A DNA stretch of 64,000 nucleotides from Gadus chalcogrammus (GCF_026213295.1 NC_079418.1:7132780-7196779); one strand, 5' to 3'; positions 11,079 through 24,194 are shown, numbered from the stretch's first letter. Numbers and translations are program-made. The notes: generated by a model from the letters alone, not told the origin.

Positions 11079-13766
11079 AGCCCCCCCAGAATTCACCCAT
11101 AGTCAAAGTCCTCATGACGGAAAGGGGCGACAACCCGACCCCGTCTCGAGCGGATGACTGGGGCCGAGGAAGAGGAAGCAGCAGGCACGTCGGCGCCGTC
11201 CACCACCCCGGAGGTCCCGGGGGTCAACAAGGTCGCTTGAGTCTCAACGGCCAGCGCGGGGCGCGGCGCAGGCGAACGTCCCCGGCGTGGGGGTTGTGCC
11301 ACCTCCACCGGTCTGGAAATGCCCACGTTAGCCGGCTTAACTCTATCCCAGGAAACGGTCTCAGGCCTACCCCCGACATCCACCACCAGGCACTTGTCTC
11401 CATGGCTCAAAACCCTGAACGGGCCATCGTAAGGAGGGCGTAGGGGACCACGGTGGGCGTCGTGGCGAATGAAAACATAGTCCACCGTGCGCAGATCGGG
11501 GGGCATGCGGAAAGTGGGAGTGCCGTGTTGCGACGTGGGAACAGGCGCGAAAACCTTAGCGGTTTCCAGCAGGGATGAACGTTGTCTGGCCGCCGACCAG
11601 GGGACCGAGGCGTCAGGAATAAAAAATCGCCTGGCACTCGTAGGGCCTGCCCATAGACCAGCTCTGCCGAAGAGGACCGCAGGTCCTCCTTAGGGGCGCA
11701 CCTGAGGCCGAGCATCACCCATGGCAGCCTATCCACCCAGTCGCCGTCCTTCAAGCTGGCCCGTAGGGCTGCCTTCATGGAACGGTGGAAACGTTCGCAC
11801 AAGCCGTTCGCCTGGGGATGATAGGCGGTAGTGCGGTGCAGCTTGACCCCCAACCCCTCAGCCACCGCGTTCCAGAGTTCCGAGGTGAACTGCGAGCCCC
11901 GGTCCGAGGAGAGGTCTGAAGGAGTCCCAAAGCGCGCGACCCAAGTGCCGATGAACGCGCGTGCCACGTCAGAAGCCGACGTCGAGGAGAGGGGAACAGC
12001 TTCAGGCCAGCGGGTCGTCCTGTCGACCATGGTGAAGAGGTAGGTGAACCCGTGAGAGGAGGGAAGCGGTCCCACCAGGTCGACGTTGACGTGGTCGAAC
12101 CTCCTTTCGGGAACAGTAAACTCTCCAAGGGGGGCCTTAATATGGCGGTGCACTTTGGACCGTTGACAGTCAACGCAAGAGCTGACCCAAGCACTAACGT
12201 CCTTTCTCAGTCCCTGCCACACAAACCTCTGGGAAACCAATTTCACAGACGGCTTCCTGCCGGGTGGGAACGGCCATGCAACGCCTCAAAAACGGGCCGG
12301 CGCCAGGACAACGGGACCAGCGGCCGAGGCTGGCCTGTGGAGACGTCGCACCATAGCCTCACATCCGAGCCGTCAACCGCGACCTCCTCCAGGCGCAATC
12401 CCGTGTCCGAATCCCTCAGGGCCTGGACCCCATGGTCGGAGGCCTGGTCCACGCTCATGCAGACGTAATCCAGGCCCAGTTGGTCGGCCCCGATGACCGT
12501 TCTCGAGAGGCAGTCTGCGACCACGTTAGACTTAACAGCAATGTGTCGGATGTCCGTGGTGTACTCAGAGATGTACGCCAGCTGACGCTGCTGGCGGGCC
12601 GACCACGGCTCCGCCACCTTGGACATGCAGAACGTCTGAGGCTTGTGATCCACGAAAGCCGCAAACTCTCGCCCTTCCAGGAGGAACCGGAAATGGCGGA
12701 TCGCCAGCCAGAGTCCAAGGAGTTCCCTGTCGAAAGCGCTGTATTTGCGCTCCCTGGGGGTCAACTGTCGACTGAAAAAGGCGAGCGGCTGCCAGGCACC
12801 ATCGACCCATTGCTCGTGCACCGCGCCGACGGCGTAGTCAGACGCGTCGGTGGTGATGGCGATGGGGGCATCATGCGACGGATGGGCCAACATGGCGGCT
12901 TCGCCCAAGGCGGCCTTCGTGGCCTCGAACGCCTTCTCCCTCTCCGCCGTCCAGTCGACAGCCTGGTTAGGGGACTTGTCCTTGAGAGCCCCGTACAGTG
13001 GACGCATGACGTGAGCCGCCTGGCTGATGAACCGGTGGTAAAACGTCACCATCCCCAGGAATTCCCGGAGCGCCCGAGCCGTGTGTGGGCGGGGGAAAGC
13101 AGAAATTGCCTCCACCTGGGGCGGCCCCCTCTTTGTTGATGAGATGCCCCAGGAAGTGGATGGAGGACAACCCGAACAGGCACTTTGCCGGGTTGACGAT
13201 CAGCCCGTGCTGGTCGAGCCTCATGAAGAGGTCGGGTAGGTGACCCTGGTGCTCCTTTTCGGAGGAGCTGGCGACCAGGATGTCGTCCAAATACACGAAA
13301 ACGAAGGGCATCTCCCTGAGCGCCGAGTCCATTAACCGCTGAAAGGTCTGAGCCGCGTTCCTGAGCCCGAACGGCATACGCAGGAACTCGAACAACCCGA
13401 ACGGCGTCACCACCGCTGTCTTGGCGATGTCCGAGGGATGCACCGGCACCTGGTGGTAACCGCGCACCTTCGAGAAGACCCGCTTGCCCGCCAGGTGTGC
13501 TGAGAAGTCCTGGATGTGCGGGATTGGGTAGCGGTCGGGCGTGGTATCGTCGTTCAGGCGGCGGTAATCCCCACAAGGTTGCCACCCGCCGTCTGGCTTG
13601 GGAACGATGTGGAGTGGTGAGGCCCAGGGGCTGTCCGAGCGGCGGATGATGCCCAGGCGCTCCATGTTGGCGAACTCCGACTTAGCCACTTTCAGCCTGT
13701 CGGGGTAGAGTCGTCGGGCTCTAGCGTAGACGGGTGGGCCCTTGGTGTCTATATGATGCTCTACAC
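11079..13766 (-). pseudogene. Gypsy-C pol (RT-RNase H-integrase), frameshifted (left arm)
   Basis: This is a minus-strand Ty3/gypsy pol read in four frames. Piece 13779-12967 has RT with [17 protein letters not shown] and catalytic YLDDIL. Piece 13115-12243 has the RT thumb ([15 protein letters not shown]) and RNase H (ITTDASDYAVGAV, FVDHKPQ). Piece 12246-11407 has integrase catalytic residues (HVNVDLVGP, SSDRGSQF, GLCERFHR). Piece 11506-11093 is the C-terminal domain. Frameshifts fall near 13,110, 12,245 and 11,570. Gag, protease and the 5' LTR are missing; hAT-4 abuts at 13767. Confidence 0.92.
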
Positions 13767-14109
13767 CAGGGGTTTTCAAAGTGTGAGAGAGTGAGCCCCC
13801 CCTCAGAGAAGAAAAATCAGCTGAGCCCCCCCCCCCCCCAAAATTTCTTTCTAAATACCTGTGTTTTGAAAGCTATCTTCATTATTTCACACATTTTAAA
13901 CATCGCTGATCATAATTTTAAAACATTTGAAACATATTTTTGAAACATTTGAAACAACTTTTTTAAACATATTTTTTAAACATTTTAAACATATTTCTGA
14001 AACATTACAACATCTTTGTGCGTTTTTAAACACATTTCTTAACACAATTTAACAACTTTATCTAAGCATGTTTTCCTTTTTTAAATACATTTGAACATCT
14101 TAATCTGTG

Positions 14110-14140
14110 TAAACTGCCAGTTTACACAGATTCATTCAGG
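14110..14140. repeat. Short hairpin in hAT-4 (13-bp perfect stem)
   Basis: ATCTGTGTAAACT and AGTTTACACAGAT flank a 3-nt spacer and form a perfect stem. The mirror copy is at about 16674-16702. It may be the abutted ends of a lost MITE or a cruciform-prone site. Confidence 0.6.
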
Positions 14141-14670
14141 GTCCCCGACTCTGAATTTTCTGAGTCAAATCAGATCTGCCTTTTCAGTCCAGAGATTCGA
14201 CTGTTCGGCGGGGTTTGTTTACCGGCGTTGCTATGGTGACCTAAATTATTATAACCAACTGAAAACGATGCCGGTTTGAAACTAAAACTGTGATTCTGAA
14301 AAAAGTATAAATGCTAGTAAAATGCCAACAGAACTGAATAACTAAACCAAGGCTTATAATATTTAAAAGAAGATGCTTTACCTCTATCACCAAATCTTCA
14401 CGTATTGAATTATTTGTTATAAAACTTAGTATCTACAACCCATCTAAGAGCGGTTATTATTGTGGCCATCTCGATTGAGTATACTAAAGTATAAAAATAA
14501 AATTCCGTTTAGATAGTATTGAAGATACAAGTGTGTAGATTTGTTTAATGGTTTGAATGATGGTAAACGGTTGAAAAATGAATGAGTTACGATGTCTAGA
14601 AGTAGGTGTATCAGAATGGGCTTACGTCTTCAATGAAAACAGCTGAAGACTAACTGTACGTCCACACCAG

Positions 14671-14705
14671 GAGCGACCATAGCGTCAAAGACGCTTTGGT
14701 CGCTC
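14671..14705. repeat. 35-bp hairpin, 16-bp stem with one mismatch
   Basis: GAGCGACCATAGCGTC pairs with GACGCTTTGGTCGCTC across an AAA loop. The mirror copy lies near 16107-16141. Flanking GTCCACACCAGGAGCG is typical of fish MITE termini, so this may mark a nested MITE end. The function is unknown. Confidence 0.6.
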
Positions 14706-15343
14706 ACAAAGTTTCGCTGCGAATTTTTCTGTTCGCTTTGGTCGCTCAAGTCGCTCATGACGTACAATTCAATTATGCAGACGCATTTAAAGGAGCCGTA
14801 TGCATTTAGTAGGCCATACAGACAGCCATATCAAATAGTGAACTCTCCCATACACCTTGGCCATATTGCCGAGACGGTTTTGCATGTTCGATAAAGTGCT
14901 TCGACAACAAGTAGGACAGTGATTCCCCCCAATATACAAAAAATCCTAAAATGTAGGCTAATTACAACCGAGAACAAAAAACCCTGCGTGCTGTAGTAGT
15001 TAAAATATGTTTCACTGATCTGGATCTGCAAATCATGATCTGCACTCATTCGTCGCATTCAAAACAAATAGACATTAGCGCACATGGCTAATTTGCATAC
15101 GTGCACAGGACTGGTTGGCTCCGCAAGGCAAATAATGGAACATATATCTATCTAGGCCTTTCTGTCTATCATTCAATCAACACGTGTCTAGTTTTAATGT
15201 GATGTATTGTGTGTATGTCCAGTCAGACTTGTTCTGTGTAGTCTTGTAGGCTACTGTCCTGTGTGGGACGAACCACCTAAATGGATTCCTGACGATTTGT
15301 GTCGTTTGGTATTAATAAAGACTTGACTATCTATCTATCTAGA

Positions 15344-15483
15344 CTATTTAATTAAAAAATATTCACCTCAGCTCCGTGAATAGTGGGGAATATAGGGATA
15401 AAAAGACAAGAGCTATATCCCTTGAATGCTCCCGCTATTCCCCACATTTCACTGAGCACGAGTGATATTTTTTAATTAAATAG
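15344..15483. repeat. Palindrome axis: short native imperfect dyad
   Basis: CTATTTAATTAAAAAATAT at 15344 and its complement ending at 15483 bound an imperfect hairpin, with arms of about 55 nt and roughly 80% match by eye. GGGGAATA blocks face each other around the central AAAAAGACAAGAGCT. The halves differ by substitutions, unlike the near-identical outer arms. A pre-existing short inverted repeat at the turning point is what a snap-back event, biological or technical, would use. Confidence 0.75.
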
Positions 15484-17034
15484 ATACTAATCCATTATAG
15501 TCAAGTACTTTATTAATAACAACGACACAATCGTCAGGAATCCATTTCGGTGTTCGTCCCACACAGGACAGTAGCACACAGACTACCAGAACCAGTCTGA
15601 CTGTACAACACACAATACATCACGTAAACTAGACACTGTTGATTGAATGATAGACAGAAGGCCTAGATAGATATATGTTCATTATTTGCCTTGCGGAGCC
15701 AAACGTCCTGTCACGTATGCAATTAGCCATGTGCGCTAATGTCTATTTTTTTGAATGCGACGATAGTGCAGATCATGATTTGCAGATCCAGATAGTGAAA
15801 CATATTTTATTACTACGACAGCCGCAGGGTTTTTTGTTCTCGGTTTGTATTACCCTACATTTAGGATTTTTTGTATATTGGGGGGAATCACTGTCCTGAC
15901 TTGTTGTCGAAGCACTTTATCGAACATGCAAAACCGTCTCGGCAATATGGGCAAGGGTGTATGGGAGAGGTTCACTATTTGATATGGCTGTCTGTATGGC
16001 CTACTAAAGCATACGGCTCCTTTATGCGTCTGCATAATTGAATTGTACGTCATGAGCGACTTGAGCGACCAAAGCGAACAGAAAAAATTCGCAGCGAAAC
16101 TTTGTGATCGACCAAAGCGTCTTTGACGCTATGGTCGCTCCTGGTGTGGACCGTACAGTTAGTCTTCAGCTGTTTCATTGAGACGAAGCCCATTCTGATA
16201 CACCTACTTCTAGACATCGTAACTCATTCATTTTCAACCGTTTAACATCATTCAAACATTAAACAATCTACACACTTGTATCTTCAATACTATCTAACGG
16301 AATTTTATTTTTATACTTAGTATACTCATCGAGATGGCCACAATAATAACCGCGTCTTAGATGGGTTGTAGATACTAAGGTTTATAACAAATAATTCCAT
16401 ACGGAAGATTTGGTGATAGAGGTAAAGCAGCTTCTTTAAATAGTATAAGCCTTGGTTTAGTATTCAGTTCTGTTGGCATTTTACTAGCATTTATACTTTT
16501 TTCAGAATCACAGTTTTAGTTTCAAACCGGACCATCGTTTCAGTTGGTTATAATAAGTTAGGTCACCATAGCAACGCCGTAAACAAACCCCGCCGAACAG
16601 GTCGAATCCTCTGGACTGAAAAGGCAGATCTGATTTGACTCAGAAAAATTCAGAGTCGGGACCCTGAATGAATCTGTGTAAACTGGCAGTTTACACAGAT
16701 TAATATGTTCAAATGTATTTAAAAAAGGAAAACATGCTAGATAAAGTTGTTAAATTGTGTTAAGAAAGGTGTTTAAAAACGCACAAAGATGTTTGTAATG
16801 TTTCAGAAATATGTTTAAAATGTTAAAAAATATGTTTAAAAAAGTTGTTTCAAATGTTTCAAAATATGTTTCAAATGTTTTAAAATTATGATCAGCGATG
16901 TTAAAAATGTGTGAAATAATGAAGATAGCTTTCAAACACAGGTATTTAGAAAGAAAATGTTGGGGGGGGGGGGGGGGCTCAGCTGATTTTCTTCTCTGAG
17001 GGGGGGCTCACTCTCTCACACTTTGAAACCCCTG

Positions 17035-19710
17035 GTGTAGAGCATCATATAGACACCAAGGGCCCACCCGTCTACGCTAGAGCCCGACGACTCTACCCCG
17101 ACAGGCCTGAAAGTGGCTAAGTCGGAGTTCGCCAACATGGAGCGCCTGGGCATCATCCGCCGCTCGGACAGCCCCTGGGGCCTCACCACTCACATCGTTC
17201 CAAGCCAGACGGCGGGTGCAACCTTGTGGGGATTAACCGCCCGCCTGAACGACGATACCACCCCGACCGCTACCCAATCCCGCACATCCAGGACTTCTCA
17301 GCACACCTGGCGGCAGCGGGTCTTCTCGAAGGTGCGCGGTTACCACCAGTTGCCGGTGCATCCCTCGGACATCGCCAAGCAGCGGTGGTGACGCCGTTCG
17401 GGTTGTTCGAGTTCCTGGCGTATCCGTTCGGGCTCAGGAACGCGCTCAGACCTTTCAGCGGTTAATGGACTCGGCGCTCAGGGAGATGCCCTTCGTTTTC
17501 GTGTATTTGGACGACATCCTGGTCGCCAGCTCCTCCGAAAAGGAGCACCAGGGTCACCTACCCGACCTCTTCATGAGGCTCGACCAGCACGGGCTGATCG
17601 TCAACCCGGCAAAGTGCCTGTTCGGGTTGTCCTCCATCCACTTCCTGGGCATCTCATCAACAAAGAGGGGGCCGCCCCAGTGGAGGCAATTTCTGCTTTC
17701 CCCCGCCCACACACGGCTCGGGCGCTCCGGAATTCCTGGGATGTGACGTTTTAACCACCGTTTCATCAGCCAGGCGGCTCACGTCATGCGTCCACTGTAC
17801 GGGGCTCTCAAGGACAAGTCCCACTAACCAGGCTGTCGACTGGACGGCGGAGAGGGAGAAGGCGTTCGAGGCCACGAAGGCCGCCTTGGCGAAGCCGCCA
17901 TGTTGGCCCATCCGTCGCATGATGCCCCCATCGCCATCACCACCGACGCGTCTGAACTACGCCGTCGGCGCGGTGCACGAGCAATGGGTCGATGGTGCCT
18001 GGCAGCCGCTCGCCTTTTTCAGGATCGACAGTTGACCCCCAGGGAGCGCAAATACAGCGCTTTCGACAGGGAACTCCTTGGACTCTGGCTGGCGATCCGC
18101 CATTTCCGGTTCCTCCTGGAAGGGCAGAGAGTTTGCGGCTTTCGTGGATCACAAGCCTCAGACGTTCTGCATGTCCAAGGGTGGCGGAGCCGTGGTCGGC
18201 CCGCCAGCAGCGTCAGCTGGCGTACATCTCTGAGTACACACGGACATCCGACACATTGCTGTTAAGTCTAACGTGGTCGCAGACTGCCTCTCGAGAACGG
18301 TCATCGGGGCCGACCACTGGGCCTGGATTACGTCTGCATGAGCGTGGACCAGGCCTCCGACCATGGGGTCCAGGCCCTGAGGGATTCGGACACGGGATTG
18401 CGCCTGGAGGAGGTCGCGGTTGACGGCTCGGATGTGAGGCTATGGTGCTACGTCTCCACAGGCCAGCCTCGGCCGCTGGTCCCGTTGTCCTGGCGCCGGC
18501 CCGTTTTTGAGGCGTTGCATGGCCGTTCCCACCCGGCAGAAGCCGTCTGTGAAATTGGTTTCCCAGAGGTTTGTGTGGCAGGACTGAGAAAGGACGTTAG
18601 TGCTTGGGTCAGCTCTTGCGTTGACTGTCAACGGTCCAAAGTGCACCGCCATATTAAGGCCCCCCTTGGAGAGTTTACTGTTCCCGAAAGGAGGTTCGAC
18701 CACGTCAACGTCGACCTGGTGGGACCGCTTCCCTCCTCTCACGGGGTTCACCTACCTCTTCACCATGGTCGACAGGACGACCCGCTGGCCTGAAGCTGTT
18801 TCCCCTCTCCTCGACGTCGGCTTCTGACGTGGCACGCGCGTTCATCGGCACTTGGGTCGCGCGCTTTGGGACTCCTTCAGACCTCTCCTCGGACCGGGGC
18901 TCGCAGTTCACCGCGGAACTCTGGAACGCGGTGGCTGAGGGGTTGGGGGTCAAGCTGCACCGCACTAACCGCCTATCATCCCCAGGCGAACGGCTTGTGC
19001 GAACGTTTCCACCGTTCCATGAAGGCAGCCTACGGGCCAGCTTGAAGGACGGCGACTGGGTGGATAGGCTGCCATGGGTGATGCTCGGCCTCAGGTGCGC
19101 CCCTAAGGAGGACCTGCGGTCCTCTTCGGCAGAGCTGGTCTATGGGCAGGCCCTACGAGTGCCAGGCGATTTTTTATTCCTGACGCCTCGGTCCCCTGGT
19201 CGGCGGCCAGACAACGTTCATCCCTGCTGGAAACCGCTAAGGTTTCGCGCCTGTTCCCACGTCGCAACACGGCACTCCCACTTTCCGCATGCCCCCCGAT
19301 CTGCGCACGGTGGACTAGTTTTCATTCGCCACGACGCCCACTGTGGTCCCCTACGCCCTCCTTACGATGGCCCGTTCAGGGTTTTTGTGACAAGTGCCTG
19401 GTGGTGGAAGTCGGGGGTAGGCCTGAGACCGTTTCCTGGGATAGAGTTAAGCCGGCTAACGTGGGCATTTCCAGACCGGTTGGAGGTGGCACAACCCCCA
19501 CGCCGGGGACGTTCGCCTGCGCCGCGCCCCGCGCATGGCCGTTGAGACTCAAGCGACCTTGTTGACCCCCGGGACCTCCGGGGTGGTGGACGGCGCCGAC
19601 GTGCCTGCTGCTTCCTCTTCCTCGGCCCCAGTCATCCGCTCGAGACGGGGTCGGGTTGTCGCCCCTTCCCGTCATGAGGACTTTGACTATGGGTGAATTC
19701 TGGGGGGGCT
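17035..19710 (+). pseudogene. Gypsy-C pol, heavily frameshifted (right arm)
   Basis: Mirror of 11079-13766, with the same RT ([15 protein letters not shown]), RNase H and integrase (SSDRGSQFTAELW) stretches. It is broken into at least eight short frames by many one-base gains and losses, often in homopolymers. It has its own intact spots: near 17,680 it lacks an extra G that breaks the left copy. Each arm thus has private indels, which looks more like sequence error or relaxed decay than shared inheritance. Confidence 0.88.
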
Positions 19711-19903
19711 TGTGTTGTGGGTTAACATAATTCACCCACGGAACTATGGATGGGGGGGGTGTTTAGCACGGACCCGTTTAGCGGACGGAACGACCGTCCA
19801 GTTCAGTCCGGTTTTGACATTACGAATGAACTCTTTTTGTATTGTGTTCATTAAAACTTTGTGCTGGATACTCCGCCTCCGACTCCCGTCTCTCGGCACT
19901 ACA
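19711..19903 (+). repeat. Gypsy-C 3' LTR, 193 bp (right arm)
   Basis: It starts TGTGTTGTGGGTTAACAT after a TTCTGGGGGGGCT polypurine tract and ends CACTACA. It is the same length as the left copy at 10886-11078. Confidence 0.82.
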
Positions 19904-20092
19904 ATGTCAACAAACCGTCAGATAAAGTCAAACTTTATTAAGCGTGCTGACAACTCCGGTAACTCCCAGGGTAACGATGTTCAAAACGTTAATGTGCATA
20001 TTAACAATATCTCATCAATATCTGATCAATATCAATATCTCTTAACAATAAGCTCACTTTTTCAGTTCATTCCCGTCTACGAATCCCTCAAA

Positions 20093-20346
20093 TTATTGTG
20101 TGTCCGAATTGAACAGTTGGGCGATACGGCATCCAACATGCCCGGATCCCTCTCGTCATTATCCGAGTCAGTGTCGCTGCTGTTGCCTGGCAGTTCAGTG
20201 ATTAGTCCTGTCTTCGTGAAAGCTTGGACCACAGTTGAGACTGTTATATCAGCCCAGGCATCCACGATCCATTGGCAGATAGTGGCGTAAGTCGCCTGCG
20301 CTGTCTCCCCGTCTTGGTGACTTGGTGACGTGATGTTCGCCTTCTT
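20093..20346 (-). pseudogene. pogo/Tigger-type transposase C-terminal fragment (right arm)
   Basis: Mirror of 10441-10695: YATICQWIVDAWADI and the acidic tail. A one-base change near 20,115 alters the last residues relative to the left copy. Confidence 0.62.
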
Positions 20347-21498
20347 GGCCCCGTCCACACAAGCCGATTTTTTTGGGTGAAACCGCATAAATGCTACGGC
20401 CACACCAAACGCGTGTAACGTGCCTACTTGGCGCTTGATCATTGTGTGTCACAAAAATGGTTCAACGCGCCAACGCGCCTGTGGCTGCGCTGGATTTAGG
20501 AGTCCGAGGTAGGAACCCAAACGCCGCCGTGTTTGGATGCATGATAGAGTTAGATCGGGTTAGATTAAATAATCTTGGATATAAATAACATATCGGGTTA
20601 AATAACTTCACATGGTGTGTCTGGGTGTGTTCCAGCATTCGAGTGTTGATCAGCAGATAGTCCAACAAGACGTTGAGGTTGCTTAGCAACCAGAGACGCT
20701 GTCCATGGCAAGTGAATGGAGCGTTCCCTCTTCGTCATAACTAGCAAACCAAACATCCACATTCAATCACATTCAACGAGCGAACATTATGAAAGTAAAA
20801 TGCACATTTCTCGCTAAAAAATGTTTACATAAACGCATTTATGGCGTAACTATGTTACTATTTCCACCCAGAATAAAGAAAGATGTCGGCCGTATGCTTC
20901 TGTGCAAGCGTCACTACTCTCTGCCAGTGACGTCGGGTCAAGCTCCACGCTGATTTGTTCCATTAGTAGATGGAACAAGGAGGTGTCCGATAGGCGGAGA
21001 TGATCAGCGGGAGTGGCCGCCAGCGAAGCTGTGCATGGTGGGAGTTGTTGACCTTCATCCACAAGCGCCAAAAAGTCACTTTCTGCCTTTTCTCGGCAAG
21101 ACGGCACCAAATTAGAATTTTATTTATTATTCGACTACATATAGGACCCAATTTCAATACATATTCATGCCTCCACCGGTGAAATGCTCCTTTAGAGTAA
21201 CTTAAGCTACAAAATATATGACTTGATGAAATCACACCCCAATACCACACCTGTGCACATTGGGCCATTAACATTAAAAGGGGGGTAATGAATGATCAAA
21301 ATGTCAAGACTGTCACACATCGTCCCAGGTAAATTACTGAGATAAGATTGCTTGATTAACACTATTCACACATGCATATGTTCAGGAATTCTGTCTTGCG
21401 TTCGCTCAAACATGGCACAGCAATGCTAGCTCGGGAGCCAGATGAATCTCGCATGTTTCATTTGCTAAGAGTAACAGCTTAAGTTAAGAGTAAGCTAT
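20347..21498. other. Non-coding repeat-like stretch (right arm)
   Basis: Mirror of 9280-10440. No gene is seen. It includes the CCGGTGAAATGCTCCTTTA terminus-like block near 21,175-21,195. Confidence 0.45.
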
Positions 21499-21698
21499 TG
21501 TTATTTTCGGGTTATTCTTATAATAAGGCTCGTACAACGACGTAATCGGAGTGTGTCTTTATTAAGCTTCTTCTCCAGCCGTAACCGTACACTAGTGTGC
21601 GCATGCACGGGACTCCAGCTAACCCCGCCCCCGGTACAGACGTCATCAGGTTTCTACAAAATAAAGGCATTCCTTACAGTATTATTCATAATACCACA
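21499..21698 (-). repeat. Gypsy-B 3' LTR (right arm)
   Basis: Minus-strand LTR from TG at 21698 to CA at 21499, 200 bp. It is the mirror of 9078-9279 with a 2-nt length difference. Confidence 0.82.
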
Positions 21699-22768
21699 TC
21701 TCCCTTTCTTTGAGAAAAAAGGGTGGACTACCTTTGTCTCTGCAGGTCTTGAAGGGGTTTATTCTGCCCTTTTGCTGGAAGACCTGTCCCTGATCTGTCC
21801 CTGTTTGAAGCATGCAAAATATAATAAAATAACTTACACATTACCATACTGTGACTATTACTTTAGCAGGCTGTGTTCTCAAAACGTAAACTCTCAGGTT
21901 TCAGGTAATTGTAAACAGTGAAGCAGAACATTTAACAATCACACGTCACTCTCTTTTTCTTCCTTTTTTTTTTTTTTTTTTTTACTGTGGAAAAACATCA
22001 ATAAATCACAATCAAGTCTCTGCGGCTTTTAAACCTCTCGCCCACATCTGGTCCTCACAGTCTCTGTGGTGGTGGGGCCCTCTCTGCTGGGTGATGTTTT
22101 CACTGGTGGAGCTGAATCTGGTGCAGGTGATTATCCTCCCTCATCAGCGTCGACTACCCCACCGTTGGTCTGCAGTGGCACCAAGTGACGCCGTTCCTCC
22201 TCAGTGTGCCCAGAGGCACCTGGACGATATAAGAGCGAGGGGTGTTGTGTGTAGATAGCACTTTCGTGCATCGGTGATCCACACATCTTCCCCAGGTACG
22301 AGTGGCTCCAGGTTTCTCGCTCCGTGTCTCCTTGTCGAAGGATCTCACGTCATTCCTCCTCTTCTCCTTTTCTTTGGCCTCCAGCGCATTGTAGTCAGGC
22401 AACACTGGATTCAGCAGGGTTGGAAGGGCAGGAACTGTAGTGCGAGGCGGCGCCTCATCAACAGTTCGGCTGGGCTATAACCGTTCTGTAGAGGGGTTGC
22501 TCTGTAGGCCAGCAATGCAAGATATGGGTCTGATGCCTTTGTTAGCAGGTTTTTCACGGTTTGTACAGCGCGCTCCGCCTCCCCATTGCTCTGAGGAAAC
22601 CTGGGGCTTGCTCGTGATGTGCACAAAGCCATACTCTGCTGCAAAGGCTTTGAAGTGGCTACCGGAGTAACTGGGGCCCATTGTCACTTTTAAGAAATTC
22701 ACAATTCCATGACAAGCAACATGGATTTCAGGTGCACCACCACATCTGTGGACCTTGTGGGTGACAGC

Positions 22769-24194
22769 CAGAACGTTACTTTAAAAAAGTAATTATTATA
22801 GTTACTCACTACTTGTTCCAAAAGTAACTGAGTTAGTAACTGAATTACTCTATGATAAAAGTAACTAGTTACCAGGGAAAGTAACTATTTGCGTTACTTA
22901 AAAAAAAAAAAAAAGTTGCTATATGTGAAAGATTTGGATTTTTCTGAGCAGTTTTCATATGGCCTTAATGTGTTAAATGGTTGAACTGCCCATTTAAGGC
23001 CCTGATATGCTTCCAACCCAACTGAGGCCCCGTCCACACTAACCCGGGTAAATCTACAAATGCATCATATTCATTCCGTTAGTCCATCTGTCCAAACTAA
23101 AACGGAGAATTCCGACACTGAAAACTATGCTTTTCGAAAACGATCGCTGAGGTGGATAAATGTGAAAACGATGGGTTCGCGTTGTAGTGTGGACAGACGG
23201 AGGCTTTCAGAACTATGACGTTCGATTGCCATGACACTGCCACAAGCTTGCGCTATAGACCGAGAAGCTCATCAAAATAATGGCATGTGAAATGCAAATG
23301 AGGGTCTCTCTGTACATCGTACTAATTTATCTCCAGAAACAACTCGACATATTGAGTCAAACATATTCGTTGCTCCAACGCCGGAGGCGAGCGCTGTACT
23401 TAATGTTCTTAAGTGATGGTAAAAAAAAACGAAAGACGACAGTTCAAAACCGTAGCCTACTTGGAGCGGCGTTTCTGAGCCAAGACCTGTTCGAAAATGA
23501 TTAACCAGCTGATCAACTGTAAATATCATCTGATCATGCGCCTGTAATCTTAACAGAGAGGCGTGGCGGAGTAACGTAACCATGACAACAGCTTTTTATC
23601 AAAATGATTTCAGTGTGGAACGTGGATGCAAAACATTCTGAAAACGATATGAAAACGATAGTGTGGACGGTGATCATTTTCATTGTGGATGTGCGTTTTT
23701 ACATTTACCCGGGTTATTGCGGATGGGGCCTGGATTTCAATTTGCTTGGTTGCAAAGGCTGTGGAAAATCTTCCAGATACTACAGAAAATTCCAACTTTT
23801 CATCGGATTGCACCGGACTCGCCATTTCTGCTGCTTCATTGAATCGTTTGGTGTGTGCGTTTGCGTGTGTGTGGCGCGCGTGTCCTGGCTTGTGTGTAAA
23901 AAAACTGGCTCCGATTGGCTACCATGAAACATGACTCTGCCTTAGCCAATCATAATCGCTTATCTCGTTGTTAAGCCACCCGGTCTCCTCACTAGCAGTT
24001 TGTGTTTGGAGCACGGGGTGCGTTCGGATTACGCAGTTTATTCAATCAATTCATAGTACGCATTGCATTTTTCGTACAGTAACGTAACGGCGTTGTAACG
24101 ACGGAAATAGTAATTAGTTAGATTACCCCCGTTACTGAAAAAATAACGGCGTTACGTAACGCCGTTATTTTAAACGGCGTTATTCCCAACACTG
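22769..24194. mobile_element. hAT-N2 (right-arm copy)
   Basis: Mirror of 6572-7999, 1,426 bp, bounded by GTGACAGC duplications at 22761-22768 and 24195-24202. It contains the nested MITE at 23025-23731. Confidence 0.9.
23025..23731. mobile_element. MITE nested in hAT-N2 (right-arm copy)
   Basis: Mirror of 7036-7742 with AGGCCCC(G/A)TCC termini and CCCGGGTAAAT blocks. It is non-coding. Confidence 0.7.

Larger units (their letters stand above)
13767..17034. mobile_element. hAT-4 terminus duplicated head-to-head around the palindrome axis
   Basis: At 13767 the sequence CAGGGGTTTTCAAAGTG starts a hAT-type end in Gypsy-C. Its reverse complement ends at 17034, so both sides of the axis carry the same terminus rather than two ends of one element. 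About 1.6 kb of hAT-4 sequence is present per arm: AT-rich AAACATTT subrepeats at 13920-14100 and short hairpins, with no transposase ORF. The flanks GTGTAG(AG) are mirror images and so give no target duplication. The far end of the element was lost at the axis. Confidence 0.75.

Noticed and set aside
13767..17034. One complete 3.3-kb hAT element with perfect inverted flanks
   Set aside because: The flanking sequences are mirror images, not direct duplicates, and the interior is itself a palindrome. It is one element end seen twice.
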